The notes below the pieces were generated by a model. That model had not been told where the DNA came from. It made no database searches and saw only the letters and a program-made list of their open reading frames with translations. Position numbers and translations under genes: made by a program. From an uncultured Prevotellaceae bacterium (lineage in GTDB: Bacteria; Bacteroidota; Bacteroidia; Bacteroidales; Bacteroidaceae), in the NCBI GenBank assembly GCA_900318995.1, contig ONMR01000008.1, positions 75,393 to 139,392 on the forward strand: a stretch of DNA of 64,000 nucleotides. Direction: 5' to 3'. Shown here one piece after another: positions 38,575-49,185 of the stretch (position 1 is the first letter of the stretch; each line of letters opens with the position of its first letter).

Positions 38575-40725
38575 ATGAAAAAAGATCATCTGTTTGAACT
38601 GGCCGAGAATTACATTTCCCTGACGGGAATCTCAGTATTCCTGACAGGCAGGGCCGGAACCGGAAAAACAACATTCCTCAAATACATTGTTGAGAATACG
38701 CCCAAGCGCTGCGTGGTGCTTGCTCCTACCGGCGTGGCTGCAATCAATGCGGGTGGCGTAACAATCCATTCATTTTTCCAACTCCCGTTGTGCCCCTATC
38801 TGCCCGATGTCAAGGAACTGGTAACAGAGTATCAGTTGCCCGAGGCAAAGCGACAACTGCGCAAGGAAAAAGTAAAAATCATAAAGACGCTGGACCTGCT
38901 GATAATAGATGAAATATCCATGGTAAGGGCAGATTTGCTGGATGCTGTTGATGCAGTGATGCGCCGATACAGACACAGCAACCTTCCTTTCGGCGGAGTC
39001 CAGTTGCTCATGATAGGCGATGCACACCAGCTACCGCCCGTAGTAACAGAGCAGGACGAGCCCTGGCTCAAAAAGGTATATCAGTCACCTTTTTTCTTTC
39101 ATTCCAAGGTGATGCAGCAGCTCAAATACGTTACAATAGAACTGCAAACAGTTTACCGGCAATCAGATACATCATTCCTGAATATACTCAACAGCATCCG
39201 TGGCGGAGTTATGGACAACGCTACATACCGCAAGCTGAACAGCCGGCTTGATCCGCGTTTCAACCCCGATGATACAAAAGCGGTATCAGGACACCGATGG
39301 ATCCGCCTGACTACGCACAACCGACAGGCAGACGCCATCAACCAGGAGAAAATGGAGGCTCTTAAAACAAGGCTCTACACATTTTATGCCGATATAGAGG
39401 GAAACTTCCCTGATAACACTCTCCCTGCCGAGAAGGTGCTCCAACTCAAAGAGGGTGCACAGGTAATGTTCCTGCGAAATGACTCCCGCGAGGGACGGTA
39501 CTACAACGGCAAGATTGCCACTGTCACCGGAATAGACTATGATGACGGAATCACAGTGACCGATGAAAACGGTGATGAAATCAATGTACCCATTGAAAAA
39601 TGGGAGAACATCCAGTATGAGATAGACAGTGAGACCAAGGAGATTGTGCCTAACGTAGAGGGTACGTTCTCGCAGTATCCGCTGCGCGCAGCATGGGCTG
39701 TTACAATCCATAAGAGCCAGGGACTGACTTTTGACAATGTTATAATTGATGCTGCATCGGCCTTTACTTTCGGTCAGGTTTACGTAGCACTATCCCGATG
39801 CCGTACACTTGAAGGCATCGTCCTGAGCAGCCCCATTTCACAATCCTGCCTGTTCAACAACAGCGATGTATCGGGATTACATGAGAAGTTTATTCCGATA
39901 ACCGAGATGGAGCGTCAGTTGGAGGTATCTCGTAAAGAGTATTACATGACCAATCTGAAGGAGTGCTTCACGTTCAGCGAACTTGAAAGGCTTACCGGTT
40001 GGGCAGGCGGCATTTTCAACAGTCATCTCAAGAACACCTATCCCGAGCAGACAGCCAGAATGGAAGAAAACCGTCGCAAAATACGTGATGTAGAGAAAGT
40101 TGCAGAGGCATTTCGCAGGGAACTGGACAGCATCGGGCTAACGGACAAGGCACATCTTGATGAAAGAACTGGAAAAGCTGCAGGATATTTTCTTCCGATA
40201 CTGATAGAGGTAGCCTCCGATGTAACTCCAATTATGTCCGTTTCCATCGACAATAAAGATGTAAAGAAATCACTTATGGAGGCATCGGGCGAACTTCTGC
40301 CGGAACTTTCAATGCACCTTCAGAGTCTGAAAGAGATTCTTGAGAACGGTTTCAGCATTGAGTCATATCTGAGAATCAGAAATGAGGCGATATTGTCATC
40401 CAAGCCAATAACATCAATCAAAAAGATAAAGGAGCCCAAACCTGTCAAGGAGAAGGTTATAAAGACCAAACCCACTATCGAGGAAATCTACTCCGACAAC
40501 CGCCATCCCGAACTTATCCAACCGTTAATAGACTGGCGTACCGAGCAATACATATCACAAAACATCCGCGCCTATTGGGTGCTCACTCAGCGCACCCTCC
40601 TGGAAATAGCCGATACCTGCCCGTCGACCAAAGAGGAACTCCTGGCCGTAAACGGATTTGGCCCCGCCAAATGGAAACAGTACGGCGAGCAAATCCTGGA
40701 ACTGATATCCAAACACAAAAAATAG
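38575..40725 (+). CDS. PIF1/RecD-like helicase with C-terminal HRDC domain
   Basis: The 716-residue protein has Walker A LTGRAGTGKTTFLKYI near residue 27, Walker B LLIIDEISMVRADLLD, a GDAHQLPPVV motif III and a UvrD-like motif VTIHKSQGLTFDNVII, all SF1 helicase features. An HRDC domain at about 640-710 (RTLLEIADTCPSTKEELLAV) would bind nucleic acid. Related Bacteroidetes proteins are annotated as helicases of unknown process. The start at 38575 follows the promoter box and gives the family-like MKKDHLFELAENYI. Its TAG stop forms one end of a large inverted repeat. Confidence 0.88.
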   Translation: MKKDHLFELAENYISLTGISVFLTGRAGTGKTTFLKYIVENTPKRCVVLAPTGVAAINAGGVTIHSFFQLPLCPYLPDVKELVTEYQLPEAKRQLRKEKVKIIKTLDLLIIDEISMVRADLLDAVDAVMRRYRHSNLPFGGVQLLMIGDAHQLPPVVTEQDEPWLKKVYQSPFFFHSKVMQQLKYVTIELQTVYRQSDTSFLNILNSIRGGVMDNATYRKLNSRLDPRFNPDDTKAVSGHRWIRLTTHNRQADAINQEKMEALKTRLYTFYADIEGNFPDNTLPAEKVLQLKEGAQVMFLRNDSREGRYYNGKIATVTGIDYDDGITVTDENGDEINVPIEKWENIQYEIDSETKEIVPNVEGTFSQYPLRAAWAVTIHKSQGLTFDNVIIDAASAFTFGQVYVALSRCRTLEGIVLSSPISQSCLFNNSDVSGLHEKFIPITEMERQLEVSRKEYYMTNLKECFTFSELERLTGWAGGIFNSHLKNTYPEQTARMEENRRKIRDVEKVAEAFRRELDSIGLTDKAHLDERTGKAAGYFLPILIEVASDVTPIMSVSIDNKDVKKSLMEASGELLPELSMHLQSLKEILENGFSIESYLRIRNEAILSSKPITSIKKIKEPKPVKEKVIKTKPTIEEIYSDNRHPELIQPLIDWRTEQYISQNIRAYWVLTQRTLLEIADTCPSTKEELLAVNGFGPAKWKQYGEQILELISKHKK

Positions 40726-40831
40726 TACAATTGGGGACAGACCCCTTTTGTATCATTTTTCAAAAAAAGAAGGCCGGAATCAGTCCGACCTTCCAAAATG
40801 AAACAAAAGGGGTCTGTCCCCAATTGTACTA
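40723..40831. repeat. 29-bp perfect inverted repeat of REP-like palindromes between convergent stops
   Basis: Positions 40723-40751 and 40803-40831 are exact inverted copies. Each arm is itself a hairpin: TACAA, 2x2 TT mismatch, GGGG, 5-nt loop, CCCC, TTGTA. The arms begin at the TAG stops of the helicase and CoA-transferase genes. Between them lies a separate terminator hairpin. A third copy is at 43741-43780. Confidence 0.9.
40761..40795 (-). terminator. Rho-independent terminator of the CoA-transferase gene
   Basis: On the minus strand GAAGGTCGGA and TCCGGCCTTC pair with one mismatch around a 5-nt loop and are followed by seven T residues. It lies inside the inverted repeat and reads in the direction of the CoA-transferase. 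Confidence 0.75.
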
Positions 40832-42310
40832 GAACTCGGCCAGGTGCATGTCGCCCTTCTCGGCCAGGGCCTTGTGCAGGGCAAATGCTTTGTCGAGAGC
40901 GTGGCTGGTCTGACCCTTCTGGGCTATCTTGAGGTAATCCCACATGAGCTGCTTGTAATCCGGATGCACGCAGTTCTCAATGATGCACTTGGCGCGCTCA
41001 GCGGGTGACTTGCCGCGAAGGTCGGCTATACCCTGCTCGGTGATGAGCACCTTGACGCTGTGCTCATTGTGGTCCACGTGTGAGCACATGGGAACGATGG
41101 CGCTTATCTTGCCTCCCTTGGCAACTGACGGACAGCTGAATATGGAGATGAATGCGTTGCGGGTGAAATCGGCCGATCCGCCCACGCCATTCATCATCTT
41201 GACGCCGCTTACGTGGGTTGAATTGACATTGCCGTAGATATCGGCCTCAAGAGCGGTGTTCATTGCGATAAGACCCAAACGGCGGGCAACCTCGGGACTG
41301 TTGGAGATTTCGGTGGGACGGAGCACCAGCTTGTCCTTGAAGAAATCCATATCATCGTAGATGCTCTGCAGGGTCTCATTGCTTACACTTAATGATGAGC
41401 TGGAGCCGAACTTGCAGTGGCCCTCACGCATCAGGTTGATAACTGAATCCTGGATGACCTCGGTGTACATCTGGAATGCGGGAACTGAAGGATCCTCACC
41501 CAGGGCACCAAGAACGGCGTTTGCCACATTACCTACACCGCTCTGCAAAGGCAGGAAAGTAGAAGGAATTATACCGCGCTTTAGGTCAGAGATAAGGAAC
41601 TGGGCTACGTTGTGACCAATCTGGAGGGTGGTCTCATCGGGGGCGGTGAATCCGCGGGCCTCGTCGGGGATATTTACCTCTACTATGCCGATGATCTTGG
41701 CAGGATCTACCTGAATGTAGTCCTTACCTATATGGTCGCTGGGCTGATAGACGGGAATCTCGCGGCGGTAAGGAGGATCTGCCGGCTCATAGATATCGTG
41801 CAGACCCTTGGCGCAACGGGCGTGGGCTGCATTAAGTTCAATGATGAGCTTATCGGCCAGACGGGCCACAGTGGGAGCGATACCAACACCGGCTGTTACC
41901 CAGATCTTTCCGTCCTCACTTACATCGAATGCCTCCATGATGCCGATGTTGAGCTTACCGTAGAATCCGTAACGGAGTTCCTGTGCCATCTGACTCAGGT
42001 TGATATCGTTGTAAGCGATTTCACCGTTGTTGACTGCTGTGCGGAAATCCTTGTTTGTGGTATAAGGGGCGCGATAGCGGATAGCGTGCTCACGTGACAG
42101 TATGCCGTCACATGAATCGCCGGTGGATGCACCGGTGAATATGCTTATCTGGAACTCCTTACCCTGCTCATGAAGCTCATGGGCCATTAAACCGATCTCA
42201 TGTGTTACGGCCTTGGGGGTACCGGCGGGAGTGAATCCGCTCAGACCTACATTGTCACCGTTATTGACAAAGCGTGCTGCCTCGGCAGCGGTCATTTTTT
42301 TGAAAGCCAT
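40829..42310 (-). CDS. Acetyl-CoA hydrolase/transferase family protein (succinyl-CoA:acetate CoA-transferase type)
   Basis: The 493-residue protein belongs to the class I CoA-transferases with two related halves. Seen are the N-terminal GLSGFTPAGTPKAVTHEIGL, the catalytic-glutamate segment FQMYTEVIQDSV, the oxyanion region SGVGNVANAVL and the C-terminal NGVGGSADFTRN. Members exchange CoA between succinate, acetate or propionate, which suits Bacteroidales succinate/acetate fermentation. The exact acyl pair cannot be read. The gene stands alone, with a promoter at 42358-42365 and a terminator in the downstream inverted repeat. Confidence 0.92.
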   Translation of the reverse strand: MAFKKMTAAEAARFVNNGDNVGLSGFTPAGTPKAVTHEIGLMAHELHEQGKEFQISIFTGASTGDSCDGILSREHAIRYRAPYTTNKDFRTAVNNGEIAYNDINLSQMAQELRYGFYGKLNIGIMEAFDVSEDGKIWVTAGVGIAPTVARLADKLIIELNAAHARCAKGLHDIYEPADPPYRREIPVYQPSDHIGKDYIQVDPAKIIGIVEVNIPDEARGFTAPDETTLQIGHNVAQFLISDLKRGIIPSTFLPLQSGVGNVANAVLGALGEDPSVPAFQMYTEVIQDSVINLMREGHCKFGSSSSLSVSNETLQSIYDDMDFFKDKLVLRPTEISNSPEVARRLGLIAMNTALEADIYGNVNSTHVSGVKMMNGVGGSADFTRNAFISIFSCPSVAKGGKISAIVPMCSHVDHNEHSVKVLITEQGIADLRGKSPAERAKCIIENCVHPDYKQLMWDYLKIAQKGQTSHALDKAFALHKALAEKGDMHLAEF

Positions 42311-42357
42311 TGCTATATGTTTTTATACTTGTTTGATTTCTTTGGCTTAAAACCGCG

Positions 42358-42388
42358 CAAAAGTAAACAATACCTTAAACAAAAACAA
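42358..42388 (-). promoter_or_regulatory. Promoter of the CoA-transferase gene
   Basis: The minus strand has TACTTTTG (42365-42358), with a TTG 20 bp upstream, fitting the -33/-7 pattern. The box lies 47 bp before the ATG. Confidence 0.6.
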
Positions 42389-42418
42389 CTAAATTCGCAG
42401 CCGATTAGACAAAGGGAT

Positions 42419-43740
<1,322 letters not shown>

Positions 43741-43747
<7 letters not shown>

Positions 43748-43780
43748 TACAAAAGGGGCCTGACCCCAATTGTATCATTG
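43741..43780. repeat. REP-like palindrome at the miaB 3' end
   Basis: TGATACAA pairs with TTGTATCA and GGGG with CCCC around a 5-nt loop, with a 2x2 A mismatch between. Its reverse complement matches the element at 40726-40758 with two differences over about 34 bp. The miaB TGA stop is part of the outer stem. Confidence 0.85.
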
Positions 43781-43799
43781 CAAAAAAACATTAAAAAAC

Positions 43800-43831
43800 T
43801 TGACAAGGGGTATTGCCGGATATTATCTTTG
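43800..43831 (+). promoter_or_regulatory. Promoter for the methyltransferase-ftsX run
   Basis: TATCTTTG at 43824-43831 has a TTG at 43800-43802, 21 bp upstream, matching the Bacteroidetes pattern. The leader then contains a 12-bp palindrome (GCGTGTACACGC, 43853-43864) before the ATG at 43888. Confidence 0.65.
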
Positions 43832-43887
43832 CGGACAATTTGCGCCTACGCGTGCGTGTACACGCTTGCGTAAAAGCCCGTCTTCGA

Positions 43888-44805
43888 ATGAACTATCAGG
43901 ATTTCAGACCTTGTCCGTTATGCGGGGCGTCGGGACAGCTTCCATACGCCAACTGCACTGATTTTGCGGTAAGCAAAGAGTCTTACACTCTTCTGCGTTG
44001 CCCGGAATGCGGAGTAGTCTACACCCTGGATCCCCCCTCAGAGAGTGAGATGAAACGATATGACAAGCTCTATCAGAAACTCAAGTTGGGAGATTCTCCG
44101 TCCGGTCTGACAGGAAGACTCTACTACAGGGTCAGAAGCCGTATGCTCCGCAAGAAGGCCCGTATTGTCGAGAGGCAGGCTTACCGCACAGGCGGCTCTC
44201 TCCTGAACTACGGAGCCAAAACCGGCTTTTTCTCCCACATCATGGAGAGACGCGGATGGAAGGTGACATCGGTGGAGAAATACCATGAGGAGAGGATATT
44301 CTCACTGGAGATGTTCCATCACCGGATGATAGATGTTCCCGAAATGGATTCACTGCATGACGGAACATTTGATGTCATAACCCTGTGGCATGTATTCGAA
44401 CATTCCCATAACCCAAATGGTCTGCTGGACAGATTTTACGAGTTGCTGAGGCCTGGAGGTATCCTGGTGATGGCCTGCCCCAATGTACGCTCGACCGATG
44501 CCATGCACTACGGTCCATATTGGGCCGCCTATGATGTTCCGCGCCATCTGTGGCACTTTGACCCGATATCACTCAGCAAGCTGGCGCACAGGCACGGATT
44601 CACACTGATGCATCACGAAAGGCTTCCCTATGACAGTTTCTACATCTCGATCCTCTCTGAAAGGAACCTCAGACACCGCATGTCGTTCATACGCGGAATG
44701 CTTAACGGTTACCATTCATGGTTTGTATCCCTGACCAGACGGAATAAGAGCAGTTCGCTGGTTTATGTATTCAGAAAAAGACAAGAAACGGACAATAATG
44801 GCTAA
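43888..44805 (+). CDS. Zinc-ribbon class I SAM-dependent methyltransferase
   Basis: The 305-residue protein starts with a two-CxxC zinc ribbon (CPLCGAS at about 9-15; CPECGVVY at about 38-45). A SAM-binding Rossmann core follows, with LLNYGAKTGFFSHIMERRGW, VITLWHVFEHSHNPNGLLDR and ELLRPGGILVMACPN. Motif I reads NYGAKTG rather than the usual DxGxG. Homologues precede ftsX in many Bacteroidales; the substrate is unknown. The start at 43888 follows the promoter and leader palindrome. It overlaps ftsX by 8 bp. Confidence 0.85.
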   Translation: MNYQDFRPCPLCGASGQLPYANCTDFAVSKESYTLLRCPECGVVYTLDPPSESEMKRYDKLYQKLKLGDSPSGLTGRLYYRVRSRMLRKKARIVERQAYRTGGSLLNYGAKTGFFSHIMERRGWKVTSVEKYHEERIFSLEMFHHRMIDVPEMDSLHDGTFDVITLWHVFEHSHNPNGLLDRFYELLRPGGILVMACPNVRSTDAMHYGPYWAAYDVPRHLWHFDPISLSKLAHRHGFTLMHHERLPYDSFYISILSERNLRHRMSFIRGMLNGYHSWFVSLTRRNKSSSLVYVFRKRQETDNNG

Positions 44806-45670
44806 ACAAAAGAAAAAAAGAAAGATTGACCTGCTGTTTATAACAGCGTGCATCAGCACATCGCTAGTGTTGCTGCTTATTGGTATAGTGGCACTGCTGT
44901 TGCTGACTGCAAATGACCTGTCACGCCATCTCAAACAAGAGATGACAGTTGAGGTTGTACTGAAGGAGAGTATAACCGAGGCGCAGTTCACATCACTCAG
45001 ACGCAGCATTGAAGCAGCCCCTTACTGCGCGGTCTGCTCATATATATCCAAGGATGATGCTCTCAAGGATATGACCAGGGTCATGGGTACCGACCCCTCG
45101 CAGTTTCTGGAATACAACCCCTTCTACGCATCGCTGAACCTGCGTCTTGAGGCAGACTATGCCTGCAATGACAGCCTTAAGATGATAGAAAAGAGGATAT
45201 CCTCTATGGAAGGCGTACGTGAGGTCACATGGCAGAAAGACCTGTTGGACATCATCAACAGCAACATCCGCAAGGTTGCCTGCATACTTCTCATACTGGC
45301 TTTAATCCTGTCACTTGTCTCGTTCACTCTAATAAACAATACCATAAAACTTACCATATACGCCCAAAGGTTCATACTTTACTCAATGAAACTGGTGGGC
45401 GCAAAATGGTCTTTCATCCGCAAACCGTTTATCATAAGGAACCTGTGGGTCGGCCTGGCATCGGCAACACTCACCTGCATCATGATATGGTACGGGCTCA
45501 AGATAGGCCTCAGATATGAGCCATGGCTGATAATGCTGGCCGAGCCCAAGATAATAATCCCTGTATTCGTAGTGGTGACGCTGATCGGCCTGCTTATCAC
45601 CGGCATTTGCGCCATGCACTCCGTCAACCGTTTCCTGAGAATGAAATCCGGAGAACTTCATTACGTATAA
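44798..45670 (+). CDS. ftsX: Cell division protein FtsX
   Basis: The 290-residue permease-like protein has an N-terminal membrane segment (TSLVLLLIGIVALLLLTA), an extracytoplasmic domain (about 50-155) and three further membrane segments with the FtsX block INNTIKLTIYAQRFILYSMKLVGA. With the ATPase FtsE it activates peptidoglycan hydrolases during division. No ftsE is present in this window. The ATG at 44798 overlaps the methyltransferase end; a start 11 codons earlier is less likely. Confidence 0.92.
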   Translation: MAKQKKKRKIDLLFITACISTSLVLLLIGIVALLLLTANDLSRHLKQEMTVEVVLKESITEAQFTSLRRSIEAAPYCAVCSYISKDDALKDMTRVMGTDPSQFLEYNPFYASLNLRLEADYACNDSLKMIEKRISSMEGVREVTWQKDLLDIINSNIRKVACILLILALILSLVSFTLINNTIKLTIYAQRFILYSMKLVGAKWSFIRKPFIIRNLWVGLASATLTCIMIWYGLKIGLRYEPWLIMLAEPKIIIPVFVVVTLIGLLITGICAMHSVNRFLRMKSGELHYV

Positions 45671-45686
45671 TTCAACGACCAAAAAT

Positions 45687-45935
45687 ATGGACAAGAAAAA
45701 ATTCGCATTCACCAAGACAAACTACATTCTGACAGCGATCGGAATGGCTATCATCATCATTGGTCTGCTGCTCATGACCGGTCCCAACTGCACAACCGAA
45801 TACTTTGAACCGGACATATTCAGTGTCCGCCGAATCAAAGTCGCACCCATTGTAACCCTTATCGGTTTCATTACCGTAATAGTTGCAATCGCATACAAGC
45901 CCCGGACCGAAGACAATAAAGAGGATGACAAATGA
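45687..45935 (+). CDS. DUF3098 family small membrane protein
   Basis: The 82-residue protein has two membrane segments ([20 protein letters not shown] and [18 protein letters not shown]) separated by a short loop with [15 protein letters not shown]. That pattern is DUF3098, found between ftsX and uppP in Bacteroidetes. Function is unknown; the position suggests an envelope or division role. Its stop overlaps the uppP start as ATGA. Confidence 0.88.
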   Translation: MDKKKFAFTKTNYILTAIGMAIIIIGLLLMTGPNCTTEYFEPDIFSVRRIKVAPIVTLIGFITVIVAIAYKPRTEDNKEDDK

Positions 45936-46753
45936 GTTGGCTTGAATCACTCTTGCTGGGATTGCTCCAAGGTCTTACTGAGTATCTTCCGATAAGCAGC
46001 AGCGGGCACCTGGCCATAGCTTCATCACTGTTCGGTATTGACGGAGAGCAGAATATGGCTTATACTGTTCTTGTACACGTAGCTACAGTCCTTAGCACTC
46101 TCGTCATACTGTGGAAAGAGATCATATGGATTTTCCGCGACCTGTTCAGCCGTCAGTCCTGGAAGAGTTACAGCGGCCTCAATGAAGGCACACGATATGC
46201 CATCAATATCATAATCTCCATGATTCCGGTGGGCATCGTAGGGCTGTTTTTCAAAGATTCCATAGAGGCTGTATTCGGATCAGGAACCACTGTCGTGGGA
46301 TGCTGCCTGCTTGTTACCGCAGCGCTGCTTACATTCTCATACTATGCCAAGCCTCGCAATAGGGACCACATTTCCGGGTGGCACGCCTTCATCATCGGCA
46401 TAGCTCAGGCTGTAGCAGTACTTCCGGGTATTTCCCGCTCCGGATCGACGATTGCCACCGGTATAATACTTGGCAACAGGAAAGATAAACTGGCCCAGTT
46501 CTCCTTCCTAATGGTGATACCGCCTATCCTGGGAGAGGCATTACTGGATATGAAAGACCTGTTGGATTCGGCCGGAACGGCATCCGCAGGCGACGGAACC
46601 GGTACCGCAACGTTAGTCATAGGTTTCCTCGCCGCATTCATATCCGGATGCGCAGCCTGCAAATGGATGATTTCTATCGTCCGCAAGGGTAAACTTATCT
46701 GGTTCGGTATCTATTGTGCCGTAGCCGGAATACTGACACTCATTTTCCTTTGA
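45932..46753 (+). CDS. uppP: Undecaprenyl-diphosphatase
   Basis: The 273-residue integral membrane enzyme recycles undecaprenyl pyrophosphate, the lipid carrier for peptidoglycan and surface polysaccharides. The two catalytic motifs are clear: [19 protein letters not shown] near the N-terminus and [15 protein letters not shown] near residue 170. About eight membrane segments are present and the length is typical. It is translationally coupled to the DUF3098 gene. Confidence 0.97.
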   Translation: MSWLESLLLGLLQGLTEYLPISSSGHLAIASSLFGIDGEQNMAYTVLVHVATVLSTLVILWKEIIWIFRDLFSRQSWKSYSGLNEGTRYAINIIISMIPVGIVGLFFKDSIEAVFGSGTTVVGCCLLVTAALLTFSYYAKPRNRDHISGWHAFIIGIAQAVAVLPGISRSGSTIATGIILGNRKDKLAQFSFLMVIPPILGEALLDMKDLLDSAGTASAGDGTGTATLVIGFLAAFISGCAACKWMISIVRKGKLIWFGIYCAVAGILTLIFL

Positions 46754-46758
46754 TTTGA

Positions 46759-47460
46759 ATGGACTTTCAGGAAGGAGTTGTTCTTGCGTTTGACAAACCG
46801 TACCGCTGGACATCGTTCGATGTGGTCGGTAAGGTCCGGTGGCTGTTATGCAGACATCTTGGGATAAAGAAGCTCAAGGTGGGGCATGCCGGCACATTGG
46901 ACCCGTTAGCCACAGGCGTACTGATAGTCTGTACCGGCCGTGCCACAAAACGCATAGAGGAACTTCAGTCAGGAACAAAGGAGTATCTGGCAACCATAAG
47001 GCTGGGGGCGACGACGCCTTCATATGACCTGGAAAAGCCTATTGACTCAACCTACCCCACGGAACACATCACACGTGACATGGTTCAAGAGGTTCTGGAA
47101 CGTTTCAAAGGAACTATTGAGCAGGTCCCTCCCACTTTTTCGGCCTGTAAGGTTGACGGAAAACGTGCTTACAAGATGGCCCGTAACGGGGATGAGGTGG
47201 AACTCAAGCCCAAGACGCTGACAATAGATGAGATTGAACTCACAGACTGCAGCCTTCCGGATATAACAGTCAGGGTAGTCTGCAGTAAAGGTACATACAT
47301 CAGAGCTCTGGCCAGGGATATAGGTCAGGCACTTGACAGCGGAGGGCACCTGATAGCTCTGCGCCGCACCCGGGTAGGTGACTACAGGGTTGAAGATTGC
47401 CTTAATCCGGAAAAGTTTACGGAGTGGCTTGACACCGTTGAAATAATTAAACAACTATAA
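46759..47460 (+). CDS. truB: tRNA pseudouridine(55) synthase
   Basis: The 233-residue enzyme makes pseudouridine 55 in the T-loop of tRNAs. The catalytic Asp lies in [15 protein letters not shown], followed by the TruB-specific [15 protein letters not shown] and [14 protein letters not shown]. It lacks a long C-terminal PUA extension, as usual for Bacteroidetes TruB. The gene lies 5 bp after uppP and 15 bp before queA. Confidence 0.96.
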   Translation: MDFQEGVVLAFDKPYRWTSFDVVGKVRWLLCRHLGIKKLKVGHAGTLDPLATGVLIVCTGRATKRIEELQSGTKEYLATIRLGATTPSYDLEKPIDSTYPTEHITRDMVQEVLERFKGTIEQVPPTFSACKVDGKRAYKMARNGDEVELKPKTLTIDEIELTDCSLPDITVRVVCSKGTYIRALARDIGQALDSGGHLIALRRTRVGDYRVEDCLNPEKFTEWLDTVEIIKQL

Positions 47461-47475
47461 ATACACAAAAAGGGA

Positions 47476-48594
47476 ATGAAACTATCACAATTCAAATTCA
47501 AACTCCCCGAAGACAGGATTGCACAGTATCCTGTAGAACACCGCGACGAATCGAGACTGATGGTCGTGCACAAGAAAAGCGATGAAATTGAGCACGTGCT
47601 GTTCAAGGACATCCTGAACTATTTTGATGAAAAGGACGTATTCGTTTTCAACGACACACGTGTCTTCCCCGCCCGTATGTACGGAAACAAGGAGAAGACC
47701 GGGGCTCAGATTGAGGTATTCCTGCTGCGTGAACTCCGAGAGGAAAACCTTTTATGGGACGTTCAGGTGGATCCGGCCCGTAAGATCCGCATCGGAAACA
47801 AACTCTATTTCGGCGAAGACAACTCGATGGTTGCCGAAGTCATTGACAACACAACTTCACGCGGACGTGTACTGAGATTCCTCTATGACGGACCGCATGA
47901 CGAATTCAAGAAAGCACTCTATGCTCTGGGAGAATCACCTATTCCCAACTATCTCAAACGTAAGGCTTGCGCCTGGTCATATGACAATGACGGCAATGTC
48001 ATTCCCGTACCGATGTCCCAGAAAGGCAAGAATGATTTCTGCGACGAAGATTGTTTCCAGACAATATTTGCCGCCAATGAGGGTGCTGTAACCGCTCCCA
48101 CAGCAGGACTTCATTTCAGCCGTGAACTAATGAAACGTATGGAGATCAAGGGCGTTGACCGTGCTTTCATAACCATGCACTGCGGTCTGGGTAATTTCCG
48201 TGAGATAGACGTAGAGGACCTGACCAAACATAAGATGGAATCAGAGGAGATGTATGTAACGGAAGAGTGCACACGTATCGTCAATCAGGCCAAGCTGGGC
48301 GGCCACAAGATTTGCGCCATCGGCAATACCGTAAACCGCGCACTTGAGACGGTAGTAGGCACTGATCATCTCATCAAACCTTTTGAGGGTTGGACCAACA
48401 AATTCATATTCCCGCCTTATGATTTCAGTGTGGCGGACAGCATGGTCAGCAATCTGCAACTGCCAGAGTCTATCCAGCTGATGCTTACCTGTGCCTACGG
48501 CGGCTATGAAAAGATAATGGCGGCATACAACCTGGCTGTCAAAGAGGGTTACCGGTTTGGCTGCTATGGCGACGCAATGCTTATAACCGACTGA
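47476..48594 (+). CDS. queA: S-adenosylmethionine:tRNA ribosyltransferase-isomerase
   Basis: The 372-residue QueA transfers and isomerises ribose from SAM to 7-aminomethyl-deazaguanine in tRNA, a late step of queuosine synthesis. It has [27 protein letters not shown] and [16 protein letters not shown] near residue 235. The protein carries an acidic insertion with [17 protein letters not shown] before the TAPTAGLHF motif. The truB-queA-folK order is common in Bacteroidales. Confidence 0.95.
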   Translation: MKLSQFKFKLPEDRIAQYPVEHRDESRLMVVHKKSDEIEHVLFKDILNYFDEKDVFVFNDTRVFPARMYGNKEKTGAQIEVFLLRELREENLLWDVQVDPARKIRIGNKLYFGEDNSMVAEVIDNTTSRGRVLRFLYDGPHDEFKKALYALGESPIPNYLKRKACAWSYDNDGNVIPVPMSQKGKNDFCDEDCFQTIFAANEGAVTAPTAGLHFSRELMKRMEIKGVDRAFITMHCGLGNFREIDVEDLTKHKMESEEMYVTEECTRIVNQAKLGGHKICAIGNTVNRALETVVGTDHLIKPFEGWTNKFIFPPYDFSVADSMVSNLQLPESIQLMLTCAYGGYEKIMAAYNLAVKEGYRFGCYGDAMLITD

Positions 48595-48603
48595 TTTACG
48601 CCA

Positions 48604-49029
48604 ATGGCACAACTGTACCTTTCTCTGGGAACCAATCTGGGTGACAGGCGCTCCAATCTGGATACCGCCCTGGACCTGATTGCCCGTGAGGTAGGTATCA
48701 TAAAGGCCAGGTCAGGCGTGATTGAGACAGAGCCGTGGGGGTTTGACAGCCCGAACAGTTTTCTGAACATGACTGTCCTGGTGCAGACAGACCTCAAACC
48801 TCTTGATGTACTTGACAGGACCCAAAGGATTGAGAAGGACATGGGGCGGACGTCAAAGACCGGAACTGACGGTTACCATGACAGGATCATTGACATCGAC
48901 ATTCTCCTGTATGATGACCTGACTATGAATACCCCCAGACTGACTATACCCCATCCAAGGATGTATCAGAGGAGATTTGTAATGGAGCCGCTTGCCCAGA
49001 TAGCTCCACATATCGTAAAGGACTTGTAA
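48604..49029 (+). CDS. folK: 2-amino-4-hydroxy-6-hydroxymethyldihydropteridine pyrophosphokinase
   Basis: The 141-residue enzyme passes pyrophosphate from ATP to the pterin in folate synthesis. It shows YLSLGTNLGDRRSNL at the start, the catalytic loop around RIEKDMGRTSK, DRIIDIDILLYDD and IPHPRMYQRRFVMEPL. Length is typical of monofunctional HPPK. It lies 9 bp after queA. Confidence 0.95.
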   Translation: MAQLYLSLGTNLGDRRSNLDTALDLIAREVGIIKARSGVIETEPWGFDSPNSFLNMTVLVQTDLKPLDVLDRTQRIEKDMGRTSKTGTDGYHDRIIDIDILLYDDLTMNTPRLTIPHPRMYQRRFVMEPLAQIAPHIVKDL

Positions 49030-49031
49030 TT

Positions 49032-49163
49032 ATGGCTGACAATTATCTGGAGAATCATTATGATGATTATCTCAAGCGCAAGGCCGCCTGGGAGAAATCA
49101 CAGAAGCACGGAAAGCTTAAGACCAAGCCTGACGTTCATAGACCTGATGATGAAGCATTGTAA
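49032..49163 (+). CDS. Conserved 43-residue protein downstream of folK
   Basis: An ATG two bases after the folK stop opens a 43-codon frame encoding a hydrophilic, charge-rich peptide (YLENHYDDYLKRKAAWEKSQ, then KLKTKPDVHRPDDEAL). I recall similar short proteins after folK in other Bacteroidales, often mis-annotated as dehydrogenase. No domain is recognised. The spacing and codon use suggest a real, co-translated gene. Confidence 0.65.
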   Translation: MADNYLENHYDDYLKRKAAWEKSQKHGKLKTKPDVHRPDDEAL

Positions 49164-49185
49164 CAACCGTTAAAACCGGAATCCT

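Noticed and set aside
43853..43864. 12-bp palindrome GCGTGTACACGC in the methyltransferase leader as an operator
   Set aside because: It is real but lies downstream of the promoter with no regulator nearby; a chance leader hairpin is as likely.
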